Positions 48,501 to 58,712 are shown, counted from the first letter of the stretch. The stretch is 64,000 bases of DNA from Budorcas taxicolor (GCF_023091745.1 NC_068930.1:7152262-7216261); one strand, 5' to 3'. Numbers and translations: made by a program. Notes: generated from the sequence alone by a model not told the origin.

Positions 48501-48655
48501 ACTTGGTTCTATATACTCTTTTCCAGTAGTCAGGTACTGCTGCACACTCTTAGTTGGTATTTTGCAAGATCTTCTTTGTCTGAACATATATTCCCGATGT
48601 ATCCATGGAGAGAGATGTACTCCATGTCCACCTACTCCTCCGTCATCTTGTTCTT
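45600..48655 (-). promoter_or_regulatory. L1 5' UTR (internal promoter region of the dead L1)
   Basis: About 2.7 kb without the SINE, upstream of ORF1. It has an A-rich part (46020-46560 and 46870-47020 as read on plus) and a GC-richer distal part with loosely repeated units of about 120-150 bp (cttggatc...agaccctggc at about 47480, 47620 and 47770). The extreme 5' end is at 48655. L1 5' UTRs hold the internal RNA polymerase II promoter; whether any activity survives cannot be judged. The ORF1 boundary is approximate. Confidence 0.6.
46558..46866 (-). mobile_element. Bov-tA SINE with duplicated head
   Basis: Antisense. After a normal unit (gtgaaagtcatgtctgactc to agctgagccgccagaaaacc, about 46748) a second, partial unit follows (aatactggaatgggtaacct to gagctaccagggaagc). 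The duplication covers the tRNA-like half. Confidence 0.88.
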
Positions 48656-49633
48656 CTAAATTTATTTATTTTTGATTAGAGGATAATTGCTTTACAATAT
48701 TGTGTTGTTCTCTGTCATATATCAACATGATATATGACATAGGTATACATATGTCCCATCCCTCCTGAACCTCCACACCATTTTCCATTCCATCTCACCC
48801 TCTAGGTTGTCACAGAGCACCAGATTTGAGCTCCCTGTATCATACAACAAATTTCCCCTGGCTATGGATTTTACATATGGCAATGTATGTTTCCATGTTA
48901 CTCTCTCATTTCGTCCTACCCTTTCCTTCCCCCACTGTGTCTCTAATACTGTTTTCTATGTCTGCATCTCCATTGATGCCCTGCAAATAGCTTCATCAGT
49001 ACCATCTTTCTAGGCTCCATATGTATGCATTAATATCCGATATTTGTTTTTCTCTTTTTGACTTACTTCATTCTGTATAACAGGCTCTAGATTCATCCAC
49101 CTCATTAGGACTGACTCAAATATGTTCTTTTTATGGCTGAGTAATATTCCACTGTGTATATGTACCACAACTTTTTTTATCCATTTATCTGTTGATGGAC
49201 ATCTAGGTTGTTTCCATGTCCAAGGCATTGTAAATAGTGCTGCAACAAACATTGGGGTACATGCATCTCTTTCAATTATGGTTTCCGTAGGATATATGCC
49301 CAGTTGTGGGATTGTTGGGTCATATAATAGCTCCTATTTTTAGTGTTTCAAGGAACCTCCATAGTGGCTGTATCAATTTACATTCCCACCAACAGTACAA
49401 GAGGGTTCCCTTTTCTCCACAAGTTCTGCAGCATCTATTGTTTGTGGATTTTTTGATGATGGCCACTCTGACTGATGTGAGGTGGTACCTCACTGTAGTT
49501 TTGATTTGCATTTCTCTAGTAATGAGCAATGTTGAGCATCTTTTCATGTGTTTATTAGCCATCTGTTTTTTTTGTTTTTTTTTTTTTTTGAGAAATGTCT
49601 GCTTAGATCCTCTGACCATTACTTGATCGGGCT
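48656..49633 (-). mobile_element. Truncated L1 abutting the full-length L1 head to tail
   Basis: Antisense L1 3' UTR beginning exactly where the neighbouring L1's 5' end stops (aaatttatttatttttg at 48658), through the ORF2 C terminus (minus 49010-49252: PWTWKQPRCPSTDKWIKK), to 'gcttagatcctctgacc'. hAT transposase resumes at 49634. A T run of 15 or more lies at 49573-49588. Confidence 0.9.
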
Positions 49634-49784
49634 ATCAAGCATACTTTTAAGGCCACCATCATTTACTACCTCAAGCAGTTGATTTTCCTATAGCATGGGC
49701 AAAGTTGATTCACCTGACTTATTCACAAGTGGATTGCAGATCCATTCCTTCCTAGTTCAGGGGACTTTTGTTGTTGGAATGTAA
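49634..49784 (-). pseudogene. hAT transposase, penultimate segment
   Basis: The minus strand reads, with frameshifts, through text like GRNGSA and then NDGGLKSML, a conserved stretch of ZBED5-like hAT transposases just before the C-terminal block. The next residues are found at 36953 and below. Bounded at right by BovB (49785) and at left by L1. Confidence 0.78.
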
Positions 49785-50212
49785 TGCTCAATGTGAGAGT
49801 TGGACTATAAAGAAAACTGAGTGCCAAAGAATTGATGCTTTTGAACTCTGGTGTTGGAGAAGACTCTTGAGAGTCCCTCGGACTGCAAGGAGATCCAACC
49901 AGTCCATTCTAAAGGAAATCAGTCCTGAATATTCATTGGAAGGACTGATGCTGAAGCTGAAACTCCAATACTCTGGCCACCTGATATGAAGAACTGACTC
50001 ATTTGAAAAGACCCTGATACTGGGAAAGTTTGAAGGCAGGAGGAGAAGGGGACAGCAGCGGATGAAATGGTTGGATGGCATCACTAACTCAATGCACATT
50101 AGTTTGAGTAACCCTGGGAGTTGGTGATGGACTGGAAGGCCTGGTGTGCTGCAGTCCATGGGGTCACAAAGAGTCAGACATGACTGAACAACTGAACTGA
50201 ACTGAATGGTCA
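49785..50212 (+). mobile_element. BovB 3' part in the hAT transposase
   Basis: Sense BovB from 'atgtgagagttggactataa' to the tail (gaactgaactgaa). 49768-49989 encodes 73 open codons of the C-terminal region (FELWCWRRLLRVPRTARRSN). Confidence 0.93.
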
Positions 50213-52149
50213 AACTCTTTTGAAAGCTGAGTTAGTTGATCATGCACCTGAATGAAGAAAGAGGGTGCTAGCTCAGTCTCTCAAAATCTCTGCTAATGTT
50301 TGAAACATGTCAAAAATCCCAATGTTCATCTATCAATTTTCTACTTCCAGTTTGGATTTGAATGCAGCCACTTTTTCTGCTGACTTGAACACAATTGTTT
50401 TTCTGCCCTGAAGTGACAGATTGAGCTTGTTGAACAGGTTGAGTATGTCACATAAGTAGGCAAGTTGTGCAGCCCATTCTGTGTCACTGAAGTATGCTGC
50501 CAGTGGTGACTTTTTTTCTAAAAGAAATCTCTGGAGCAGCTCTCATAACTCCAAAATTCTGACCAGTAACCTACCTTTCAAAGTCATCTCACTTTGTATC
50601 TCACATCTCACAGAAAATGTGTGTACTGTGTCCATCTCCTCAGATAGCTATGCTAATAGACATCAGTTAAGGATATGTAGTTTTATGTGGTTGATAATTT
50701 TAATCACATCCTGAAAATGCTGTTAAGTTTAGGTGACATTTTTCTGTTAGCCAAGATTTCTCTATGGATGACACAGTGTGTAGATTCACATTCAGAAGCA
50801 ACCTCTTTGACCTGAGTAGTAAAACCAGAAATCTATCCGGTCATGGCAGCCACTCAGTGCATATACTGACCACAAATGACCCACCCAGTTTTCCTCATAT
50901 GTAATCATTCAGACACTTGAGTAGTTCTGCAGCTGTGATGTTGGTTGGCAACAAAAGTGCACATAACATATTCTCATGCACACCATCCTGAACATTTATG
51001 GCACAAGAACAAGCATTATTGCCTTGTTGTCAACATCAGTAAATTCGTCAGTCTGGTTTGTATAACATGACGACTCATTAATTCTAACAACTGTGACTCA
51101 GTATCTTCTGCTTTCTCATTAATTCGTTTAGTTATGGTGCTAGATGAAAGAGCAATGCGTGCCAGTTTTTAAACTGCAGCCTTTCCTAAAAGTTCAAACA
51201 GATGTCTTCAGCAGCAGGCAGGATCAACTGTTCATCAATACTAAAGGTCTTCTTAGCTTTAGCAATGCAGTTAGCCAGTGAATACGTTGCCCTCAGTGCA
51301 GACACATTTGATGAAGTGATAGCCTTCGGTAATTACTTCTGTTCTTCGTGTTCACATTAAAAACAAAAACGAAAACAAACAAACAAACAAAAAAAACTCC
51401 AAAGGCTTATTGTTTAATACAGGGTGCTTGGTTGGTCTGGCAAAGCAGTTTTGAAGGTTTCATGCTTAGTTGGATAGCCAGTCATCACATATTACACACA
51501 GCAGGCTTAGAGAATATGAATCACCTGTTGCAATAAACCCATAATTTAAGTAGGATTCTTAATATTTTCTTTTAAATACATTCTTTTTGTTGTCAGTCTT
51601 CTGTTATCTCATCATTGAGTCTTTCCCCCTTTTCAATGATGCTCTCCAGTTACCTTAATTTTTACTCACTTTGGCTCGGGTTAGCTTGTGAGCATTCCAA
51701 AACTGTGACTAATACAAGTATCCATTGAGGGAAAGAGGCATGGATGGAAGTGGTAAATAAAATAATGGGAAGGCCATCAGTTTAATTATCACTTGGCGCT
51801 CACTGATGGGGTTTTGATATGAGTCTCCAAGCATTTATTATGGTCTCTGTGCAGCCAAACTTCTCTGCTAATAATTTGTGTTTACAGCTACTCCTCATGC
51901 TAGCATCAGCACCTCAGTTCCACCTCAGATCATCAGGCATTAGATTCTCATCAGGAGCTCACAGCCTAGATCCCTTACATGCACAGTTCTCAGTAGCGTT
52001 TGAGCTCCCATGAGAATCTTAATTCCACAGCTGATCTGTCAAGAGGTGGAGTTCAGGCGGTGATGTTAGCCATGGGGTTGGGGAGAAGCTATAATACAGA
52101 TGAAGCTTTGCTCTGTACTAGTATATGGCTCAGGGGTTGAGGACTGCTG
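50213..52149 (-). pseudogene. hAT transposase (ZBED5-like) main part and 5' terminal repeat
   Basis: Decayed coding sequence of a hAT-superfamily transposase, the enzyme that cuts and reinserts the element. From the N terminus on the minus strand: a BED-type zinc finger remnant (about 51540-51400: GFIATGD, then LCVICDD with the CxxC pair, later TKHP); a catalytic-core stretch resembling NQTDEFTDVDNKA (about 51040); QDVIKIINHIKLH (about 50680); SPLAAYFSDTEWAAQLAYL (about 50480); and LFNKLNLSLQGRK (about 50420). It is preceded by about 550 bp of non-coding 5' sequence ending in the terminal repeat at 52149. More than ten stops and frameshifts are visible. A (caaa)n run lies at 51375-51396. Confidence 0.85.
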
Positions 52150-52157
52150 CTCTAGAG
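52150..52157. repeat. hAT target site, right copy (ctctagag)
   Basis: An 8-bp palindromic ctctagag directly outside the hAT terminal repeat. The left counterpart is ccctatag at 36481-36488. A separate MITE begins immediately after it. Confidence 0.75.
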
Positions 52158-52353
52158 CAAGGGTTGAAAAGCTTTTTGTGTAAAGCACCAGATAGTAAAT
52201 ATTTTGGGCCAGTGAGTCAGATGATGTGTTGCAACCATTCACTTCTGAAGTTGCAGTTTCAAAAGCAGCCACAGACTGCTTGTAACTAGATGAGTGTGGT
52301 TGTGCCCCAATAACACTTTATTTATAGAATCAGGTGGTGTTTGCTGACCCTTA
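52158..52353 (+). mobile_element. hAT-type MITE (MER1-like)
   Basis: Text 'gtaaagcaccagatagtaaa', 'caaaagcagccacagac', 'ccaataacactttatttat' and terminal 'tttgctgaccc' match, in order, a common mammalian non-autonomous hAT repeat. Its start coincides with the end of the ctctagag site used by the larger hAT. Confidence 0.75.
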
Positions 52354-52454
52354 AGACTTGGTCTACAATGATAAAAAATAGAAAAAGAGCAAGCAAAGGA
52401 GAATAATGAAAAGTTGCTGCTGCAAGCCATGTGCTACTCCAGGATTCATGACCT

Positions 52455-53245
52455 CTAGAGGAGAATATTTTGATCTGGGGCCAGAGACCAGGCTTGACCA
52501 CTGGAGCTTTTTGTGTAACAGAATTTCATTAAATTGTAAGAGAGATAGAGAAAGCTTCTGACATAGACATCAGAAGAGGGCAGAAAGAATGACCCCTTGC
52601 TAGTTTTTGGCAAGGTGATTTATGTCTGTTAGCAAGCTATTAATCAGATAAGAGACACACCTCAAGGCTGAAGGAGTTACACCAGGACCCTCTCCCACAA
52701 TATGCATTTCTGAGGTTGAATGGCATGCGATGTGTCATCCCTGGTGATAAAAATTGTTTTGTTGAGCCTTTATCAGCCCAGAAGAAAAGATAGTCTTAGG
52801 TAGAACCATTTTGAAGATAGGCAGATTCCAAAGCAAATACATAGTTTCATTAACATAGCTTAAGAAAACCGTTTCCATAAGAAAAACACATTGGTTAGCT
52901 CAAAGTGGAGAAGGCAATGGCAACCAACTCCAGTACTCTCGCCTGGAAACTGCCATGGATGGAGGAGCCTGGCGGGCTGCAGTCCATGCGGTCACTAAGA
53001 GTCGGACATAACTGAGCGACTTCACTTTCACTTTTCCTTTCATGCACTGGAGAAGGAAATGGCAACCCACTCTAGTGTTCTTGCTAGAGAATCCCAGGGA
53101 CAGAGGAGCCTGGTGGGCTGCCGTCTATGGGGTCGCACAGAGTCGGACAAGACTGAAGCAACTTAGTAGCAGCAGCAGCAGCAGGTCAAGGCAGAACCAG
53201 GTGTTGTCAACACAGAATTAAAAGAAGTCTTTTAAAATTTTTTGT
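52455..53245 (-). mobile_element. LTR related to the one at 11312, decayed, split by a SINE
   Basis: 52455-52905 aligns with 11340-11760: shared 'gaccaggcttgacca'/'gaccaggtttgatca', 'cttctgacatagacatcaga' and 'ataatta'-type blocks. The polyadenylation hexamer intact at 11430 is mutated here (ttcatt on plus). A Bov-A2 follows at 52906. The remainder (53184-53245) is probably the same LTR, but less certain. No retroviral genes are seen. Confidence 0.6.
52906..53183 (+). mobile_element. Bov-A2 SINE
   Basis: Sense dimer (ggagaaggcaatggcaacca; gagaaggaaatggcaaccc) ending (gca)n at 53168-53182. Confidence 0.95.
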
Positions 53246-54796
53246 AGAGAAGGATAATCATGATGTTATGATCAGTCACTGAGAGCCAGACATCCTGGAA
53301 CGTGAAGTCCAGTAGGACTTAGGAAGCATCACTAAGAACAAAGCTAGTGGAGGTGATGGAATTCCAGTTGAGCTCTTTCAAATCCTGAAAGATGATGCTG
53401 TGAAAGTGCTGCACTCAATATGTCGGCAAATTGGGAAAACTCAGCAGTGGCCACAGGACTAGAAAAGGTCAGTTTTCATTCCAATCCCAAAGAAAGGCAA
53501 TGCCAAAGAATGCTCAAACTACTGCACAATTGCACTCATCTCACACGCTAGTAAAGTAATGCTCAAAATTCTCCAAGACAGGCTTCAACAGTACATGAAC
53601 ACTGAACTTCCAGATGTTCAAGGTGGTTTTAGAAAAGGCAGAGGAACCAGAGATCAAATTGCCAACATTCATTGGATTATCAAAAAATCAAGAGAGTTCC
53701 AGAAAAACATCTATTTCTGCTTTATTGACTATGCCAAAGCCTTTGACTGTGTGGATCACAACAAAGTGTGGAAAATTCCTAAAGAGATGGGAGTATCAGG
53801 ACACCTTACCTTCCTCCTGAGAAATCTGTATGCATTTCAAGAATCGACAGTTAGAACTGGACATGGAACAACAGACTGGTTCCAAATAGGGAAAGGAGTA
53901 TGTCAAGGCAGTATATTGTCACCCTGCTTATTTAACTTATCTGCAGTGTACATCATGGTAAATGCTGGGCTAGATGAAGGACAAGCTGGAATCAAGATTG
54001 CCAGGAGAAATATCAATCACCTCAGATATGCAGATGACACCACCCTAATGGCAGAAAGTGAAGAAGAACTAAAGAGCCACTTGATGAAATTGAAAGAGGA
54101 GAGTGAAAAAGTTGGCTTAAAGCTCAGCATTCAGAAAATGAAGATCATGGCATCTGGTCCCATCACTTCATGACAAATAGATGAGGGAACAGTGGAAACA
54201 GTGACAGACTTTTTTTTTGGGGGGGGGGGGGCTCAAAAATCACTGCAGATGGTGACTGCAGCCATGAAATTAAAAGACGCTTAATCCTTGGAAGAAAAGC
54301 TATGACCAACCTAGACAACATATTAGAAAACAGAGACATTACTTTGCCAACAAAGGTCTGTCTAGTCAGGGCTATGGTTTTTCCAGTAGTCCTGTATGGA
54401 TGTGAGCACTGAAGAATTCATACTTTTGAACTCCAGTGTTGGAGAAGACTCTTGAGAGACTCTTGGACTCCAAGGAGATCCAATCAGTCTATCCTAAAGG
54501 AAATCAGTCCTGAGTGTTCATTGGAAGGATGGATGTTGAAGCTGAAACTCCAACACTTTGGCCACCTGATACGAATAACTGACTCATTTGAAAAGACCCT
54601 GATGCTGGGAAAGATTGCAGGTAGGAGGAGAAGGGGACGACAGAGAATGAGATGGTTGGATGGCATCACCGAGTCAAAGGACATGAGTTTGAGTAAACTC
54701 CAGGAATTGGTAATGGACAGGTTGGCCTGACATGCTGCAGTTCATGGGATCACAAAGAGCAGGACACCACTGTGTGACTGAACTGAACTGAACTCA
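53246..54796 (+). mobile_element. BovB, RT to 3' end
   Basis: Sense BovB from the pre-RT region (aatcatgatgttatgatcag) to the tail (gaactgaactgaact). It retains the RT core and C-terminal part. A T8 G13 tract at 54211-54231 replaces the normal 'ttattttgggctcc'-type text. Stops after 54173 break the reading frame. Confidence 0.94.
53559..54173 (+). pseudogene. BovB reverse transcriptase fragment, 204 codons
   Basis: Begins at MLKILQDRLQQYMNTELPD and includes FCFIDYAKAFDCVDHNK (motif A), VCQGSILSPCLFNL (motif B, Cys to Ser change) and NHLRYADDTTLMAES (motif C). It ends with KMKIMASGPITS followed by a stop. The endonuclease, the first RT blocks and the C-terminal region are outside this frame. 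It is a remnant of the BovB polyprotein. Confidence 0.85.
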
Positions 54797-54839
54797 TAGA
54801 AGGGGGAAAAAAAAAAGTTGCCACTTGCAGTTTATTTCC

Positions 54840-55040
54840 CACTTCCCTGGTGGCTCAGACGGTAAAGTGTCTGTCTACAATGCAGCAGACCAGGGTTCAA
54901 TCCCTGGTTTGGGAAGATCCCCTGGAGAAGGAAATGGCAGTCCACTCCAGTACTATTGCCTGGAAAATCCCATGGACAAAGGAGCCTGGTAGGGTGCAGT
55001 CCATGGGGTCGCAAAGAGTCAGACATGACTGAGCGACTTC
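54840..55040 (+). mobile_element. Bov-tA SINE
   Basis: Sense: 'tccctggtggctcagacggt', B box 'gggttcaatccctgg', tail 'gactgagcgacttcac'. Possible flanks cacttccc at 54840 and about 55038. Confidence 0.93.
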
Positions 55041-55187
55041 ACTTCCCCCTGTTGCTGGGGGACCTCTGGCCTTCCTATCTGTTATCCTCTCAGTAACAGG
55101 AAGAGAAATGTTTCTCCTAAATCCCAAAATAGAATTATTTCTGTTGTTGCTTGATACTTAATCAATACTTCCTTTCTTTTTTTGGAG

Positions 55188-55272
55188 TAACTATGGTCAG
55201 AGGAGCCTGGCAGGCTATAGTCGATAGGATTGCAAAGAGTTGAACACAACTGAAGCCACTTAGCACACACAT
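55188..55272 (+). mobile_element. Partial Bov-tA tail
   Basis: Only the 3' part: 'gaggagcctggcaggctata' to 'gccacttagcacacacatg'. 5'-truncated. Confidence 0.85.
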
Positions 55273-55860
55273 GAATATTTTAGGTCAACTATGTAATTAA
55301 TACTCTATTCTTTGTTATTATAAATTGCATGAATAAGATCCAGTCTATACTACCATAACAAAGAAAAATAAAAGTCAAGAGTTTAAAAAATGGAAGTTTA
55401 TTTTTATTCCCCCTTCATGTGATGCCTGTTTTGAACCATCAGGTCAATGGCGTGACCCTGCCCTGTGTAATCACTCAGGGAGCCAGGTTCCTTCCATATT
55501 TTGATTCATCATATCCATGGGTGATATTGTTTTACAGTGATAGGCCACAATCTATTTACATTTCAGGTAGCAAGGAAAAAGGTAGCAAGGAAAAAGGGAT
55601 TATAGAGGAGGGAGCTAATGGTCCTAGACACAGAAGTTGCATGAGCTGCTTACAGTCCATTGGTGAGAAGTCAATACCACTTCCACACTGTGTTGCACAG
55701 GTTACTGGAAAGTGATATCGTTGGGGGATCAGCTTCAAGTAAAGTTACTGTAGACATGAGAGAGTCTAAAGGAAAAATAATGGACAGTTGAATATTCAAG
55801 GTAGAGGAACAGACTGCATGTTTAATTCAGTTTTGTATCTCAGTGTCCAGTTCATAATAT
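55273..55860. other. No supported gene
   Basis: AT-rich. It contains a short tandem duplication, 'agcaaggaaaaaggt' and 'agcaaggaaaaaggg' at 55570-55597. No recognised family. Confidence 0.5.
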
Positions 55861-56322
55861 TCAGTTCAGTTCAGTCGTTCAGTCGTGTCTGACTCTTTGT
55901 GACCCCATAGACTGCAGCATGCCAGGCTTCCGTGTCCATCACCAACTCCCAGAGTTTGCTCAAACTCATGTCCATTGAGCCGGTGATGCCATCCAACCAT
56001 CTCATCTTCTGTCGTCCCCTTCTCCTCCTGCCTTCAATCTTTCCCAGGATCAGGGTCTTTTCCAATAAGTCAGTTCTTCATATCAGGTGGCCGAAGTATT
56101 GGAGCTTTAGCTTCACCATCAGTCCTTCTAATGAATATTCAAGACTGCTTTCCTTTAGGATTGACTGGTTGGATCTCCTTCTAGTCCAAGGGACTCTCAA
56201 GAGTCTTCTCTGACAGTGCAGTCCAACAGAATCAATTCTTCAATGTTCAGGTCCAACTCTCACATCCATACATGACTACTAGAAAAACCACAGCTTTGAC
56301 TAATGGACCTCTGTTGGCAAAG
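55861..56322 (-). mobile_element. BovB 3' part
   Basis: Antisense from the tail (cagttcagttcagtcgttca) to 'acctctgttggcaaag'. Minus 55871-56065 encodes EKTLILGKIEGRRRRGRQKM. Flanking (a)taatatt at about 55853-55860 and 56322-56329 is a possible target duplication. Confidence 0.92.
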
Positions 56323-56399
56323 TAATATTAGTATAATTCATATGTTTGATTGAATGAATGAGGGTGTCCCTATGGTAAAACCCAAAGTGATATATTCCC

Positions 56400-56830
56400 A
56401 GAGTTTCTTAATTATCAAATTACCTATTGCTACATAACCAATTGCCTCCAAACTTAGCAACTTAAAAAAACCCAACATTTAATATCTCACCACTTCTGAG
56501 GATCAAGAGTCTATGAGGGGCTGAGCTTGGTTATTCTGGCTCAAGGTTATTCTCTCCAGAATTTGCAGCCAAGCAATATTCTGAAGGCCCCACTGAAGGA
56601 GGATCATCTAAGTCACTCATGTGACTGTTGGAATGAGGCCTCAGCTCCTCACAGAATGGACAGTTCATAGGCTCCCAGACCTTCTTCCAAACATGGCAGC
56701 CAGCTAGCCCCAGGGCAAGAGTCCCTAGAAAAAGCAGTCCAAGATGGGAGCCACAGCCGTTCGTAGTAAATACAGCACTTCTGCCATATTCAGTTGGTCA
56801 CACAGGCCAGCTCTGATAGAATACAGAAAG
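56400..56830 (-). mobile_element. Ancient MaLR-like LTR, antisense
   Basis: Ordered text 'cctattgctacataacca', 'atctcaccacttctgaggat', 'ggttattctggctcaagg', 'catgtgactgttggaatgag', 'cttctgccatattcagttgg' follows a widespread old mammalian LTR-type repeat. The family label is from memory and uncertain. Confidence 0.55.
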
Positions 56831-56876
56831 GGACTAGAAAAGGCTGTAAATAAACAAAATCAGGACTCAATGGGTC

Positions 56877-57187
56877 ATGCTAATGCACCAGCCCCAAGCA
56901 TCCTGTATCATGCATCAAACCTGGACTGACAGTTCATTTCGTATATGATATTATATATGTTTCAATGCCATTCTCCCAAATCATCCTGCCCTCTCCCTCT
57001 CCCACAGAGTCCAAAAGAATGTTCTATACATCTGTAGGATGGTACAGGGACGGAGGTGGGAAGGGGGTTCAGGATGGGGAACACGTGTACACCCGTGACA
57101 GATTCATGTTGATGTCTGGCAAAACCAATACAATATTGCAAAGTAAGTAGCCTCTAATTAAAATAAATAAATTTATTTTGAAAAAAA
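56877..57187 (+). mobile_element. Small L1 3' end with 5' inversion
   Basis: 56877-57040 is antisense L1 3' UTR (gcaccagccccaagcatcct; cacagagtccaaaagaatg). 57042-57187 is sense 3' UTR (ggggttcaggatggggaaca) ending in an A-rich tail. Flanks actcaatggg (56865-56874) and actcaataggg (57188-57198) are a near-perfect duplication. Confidence 0.88.
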
Positions 57188-57311
57188 ACTCAATAGGGGC
57201 CTACTTACTGCTTCTAGTCCTGTGTCATATAGCTCCACACATCACAGATTGGCGTCAAGTGTAGAAGATCTGAATTAAACTTGTGGCTGATGAGAAGACT
57301 TTGCATGTGGA

Positions 57312-57582
57312 AATATTTGTCAAACACCAGTACTCTGGCCACCTCATGCGAAGAGTTGACTCATTGGAAAAGACGCTGATGCTGGGGGGGATTGGAGGCA
57401 GGAGGGGAAGGGGACGACAGAGGATGAGATGGCTGGATGGCATCACTGAGTCGATGGACGTGAGTCTGAGTGAACTCCGGGAGTTGGTGATGGACAGGGA
57501 GGCCTGGCATGCTGCGATTCATGGGGTCGCAAAGAGTCGGACATGACTGAGCGACTGAACTGAACTGAACTGAACTGAAAAT
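57312..57582 (+). mobile_element. BovB 3'-end fragment
   Basis: Sense, from 'ctctggccacctcatgcgaa' to the tail (ctgaactgaactgaactgaa). 57283-57546 is open for 87 codons of the C-terminal region (LEKTLMLGGIGGRRGRGRQR). Confidence 0.93.
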
Positions 57583-58269
57583 AAACAAAGTTGAACTTTT
57601 TATTTGCTTTGTAATCTCAGGAATTCTCAGAGCCTTAGATAAAGTTCCTTATGAATCTCAGCAGGATTGCAGCATAAAGTTATTATCACACCATTTTCAT
57701 GGAACCTCTGTTAACATTTAATAGAAATTATTTCAGTGGATGCTTCAGAGAAACACTGCTTGCTGAAAGAGACAAAAACTCTTTGGGAGGACAGAGCCCC
57801 CACTGTATATAAGATTAAGGACACAATAATCCTCTGAAGTGAGAATTCATTTGCTTTACATGGTACATCTACTTGTCATTCTGGTTAGCTACACAAAAAT
57901 ATGTGTGCCAACTCTTAAATACTCACCTACTCTTCCAGTAGACCATTTCCATCCTCATCTTATTTACCATTCTTCCTTCTACCTCCATTTTTCTTCTTCC
58001 TTCTTACCGTTTTTCTTTCTAAAACATGAATCTTAGATATGCATAGTACTTTGTTTATAAGCCATCCTACTTGAAACAACACAGCTATTTATCAGGAAGC
58101 ATTTTCATTAAATAATAAATTAGTCTTCAAGGTCTCATCCTTTTATAAAAATATTGTATTTGCCCACAAGTCCTTGAATTATTTTATACTTATGGTGGGT
58201 GTGAAGTCAAAAATCATAGAAATCCCTAGTATTTTGAATTGAAGTTTAACAAGAGAAAGAGGACCAAGT
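57583..58269. other. No gene or recognised repeat
   Basis: 0.7 kb of AT-rich sequence. Confidence 0.5.
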
Positions 58270-58712
58270 TATTGTTCAGTCGCATAGTTGTGTCCAACTC
58301 TTTGTGATCCCATGGGCTGCAGCATACCAGGCTTCTCTGTCCTTCACTGTCTTCTGGAGTTTGCTCAAATTCATGTGCATTGAGTTAGTGATACCATCCA
58401 ACCATCTCATCCTCTGTTGTCCCCTTTTCCTCTTTCCCTCAATCTTTCCCAGCATCAGGGTCTTTTCCAATGAGTTGGCTCTTCTCATCAAGTGGCCAAA
58501 GAACTAGAGCTTCAGCATCAGTCCTTCCAATAAATATTCAGGGTTGATTTCCTTTAGGATTGATTGGTTTGATCTCCTTACTGTCCAAGGGACTCTCAAC
58601 ACCACAGTTCAAAAGCATCAATTCTTTGGCCCTCAGCCTTATTTATGGTCCAACTCTCACATCCATACATAAATACTGGGAAAATCATAGCTTTGACTAT
58701 AAGGACCTTTGT
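58270..58712 (-). mobile_element. BovB 3' part
   Basis: Antisense from 'gttattgttcagtcgcatag' to 'gactataaggacctttgta'. Minus 58276-58491 encodes LEKTLMLGKIEGKRKRGQQR. More diverged than its neighbours. Confidence 0.92.

Larger units (their letters stand above)
37090..48655 (-). mobile_element. Near-complete L1 with 5' UTR, heavily interrupted
   Basis: On the minus strand the order is 5' UTR (48655 to about 45600; first bases complement to 'cctccgtcatcttgttcttc'), ORF1 with its coiled-coil part (about 45500-45110) and C-terminal part (about 44880-44760), ORF2 endonuclease (44600-43900), ORF2 RT and C terminus (43800-37800), and 3' UTR (37750-37090). L1 text is continuous across each insert; for example 'tctttttgtctcc'-like text at about 39090 continues in 'cttaggtaggttta' at 41640. 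Net L1 length is about 7.5 kb. All ORFs carry stops. It is antisense to, and inside, the hAT transposon. Confidence 0.88.
36489..52149 (-). mobile_element. Dismembered hAT DNA transposon (whole span)
   Basis: One hAT element on the minus strand, its 5' terminal repeat ending at 52149 and its 3' terminal repeat ending at 36489. Three lines of evidence join the distant parts. The transposase reading continues from 50213-51570 to 49634-49784 to 36690-36953 without gap or overlap in protein order. The termini are related inverted repeats (cagcagtcctcaaccc at the 5' end; complement of caacagtttccaacctt at the 3' end). The 8-bp flanks ccctatag (36481-36488) and ctctagag (52150-52157) agree at six of eight bases and fit the hAT target preference. 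About 12.7 kb of L1 and 0.43 kb of BovB inserted later. Confidence 0.85.

Noticed and set aside
11312..53245. LTRs at 11312 and 52455 as the two ends of one provirus
   Set aside because: They differ too much, no retroviral internal genes lie between them, and the first has its own solo boundaries within BovB.
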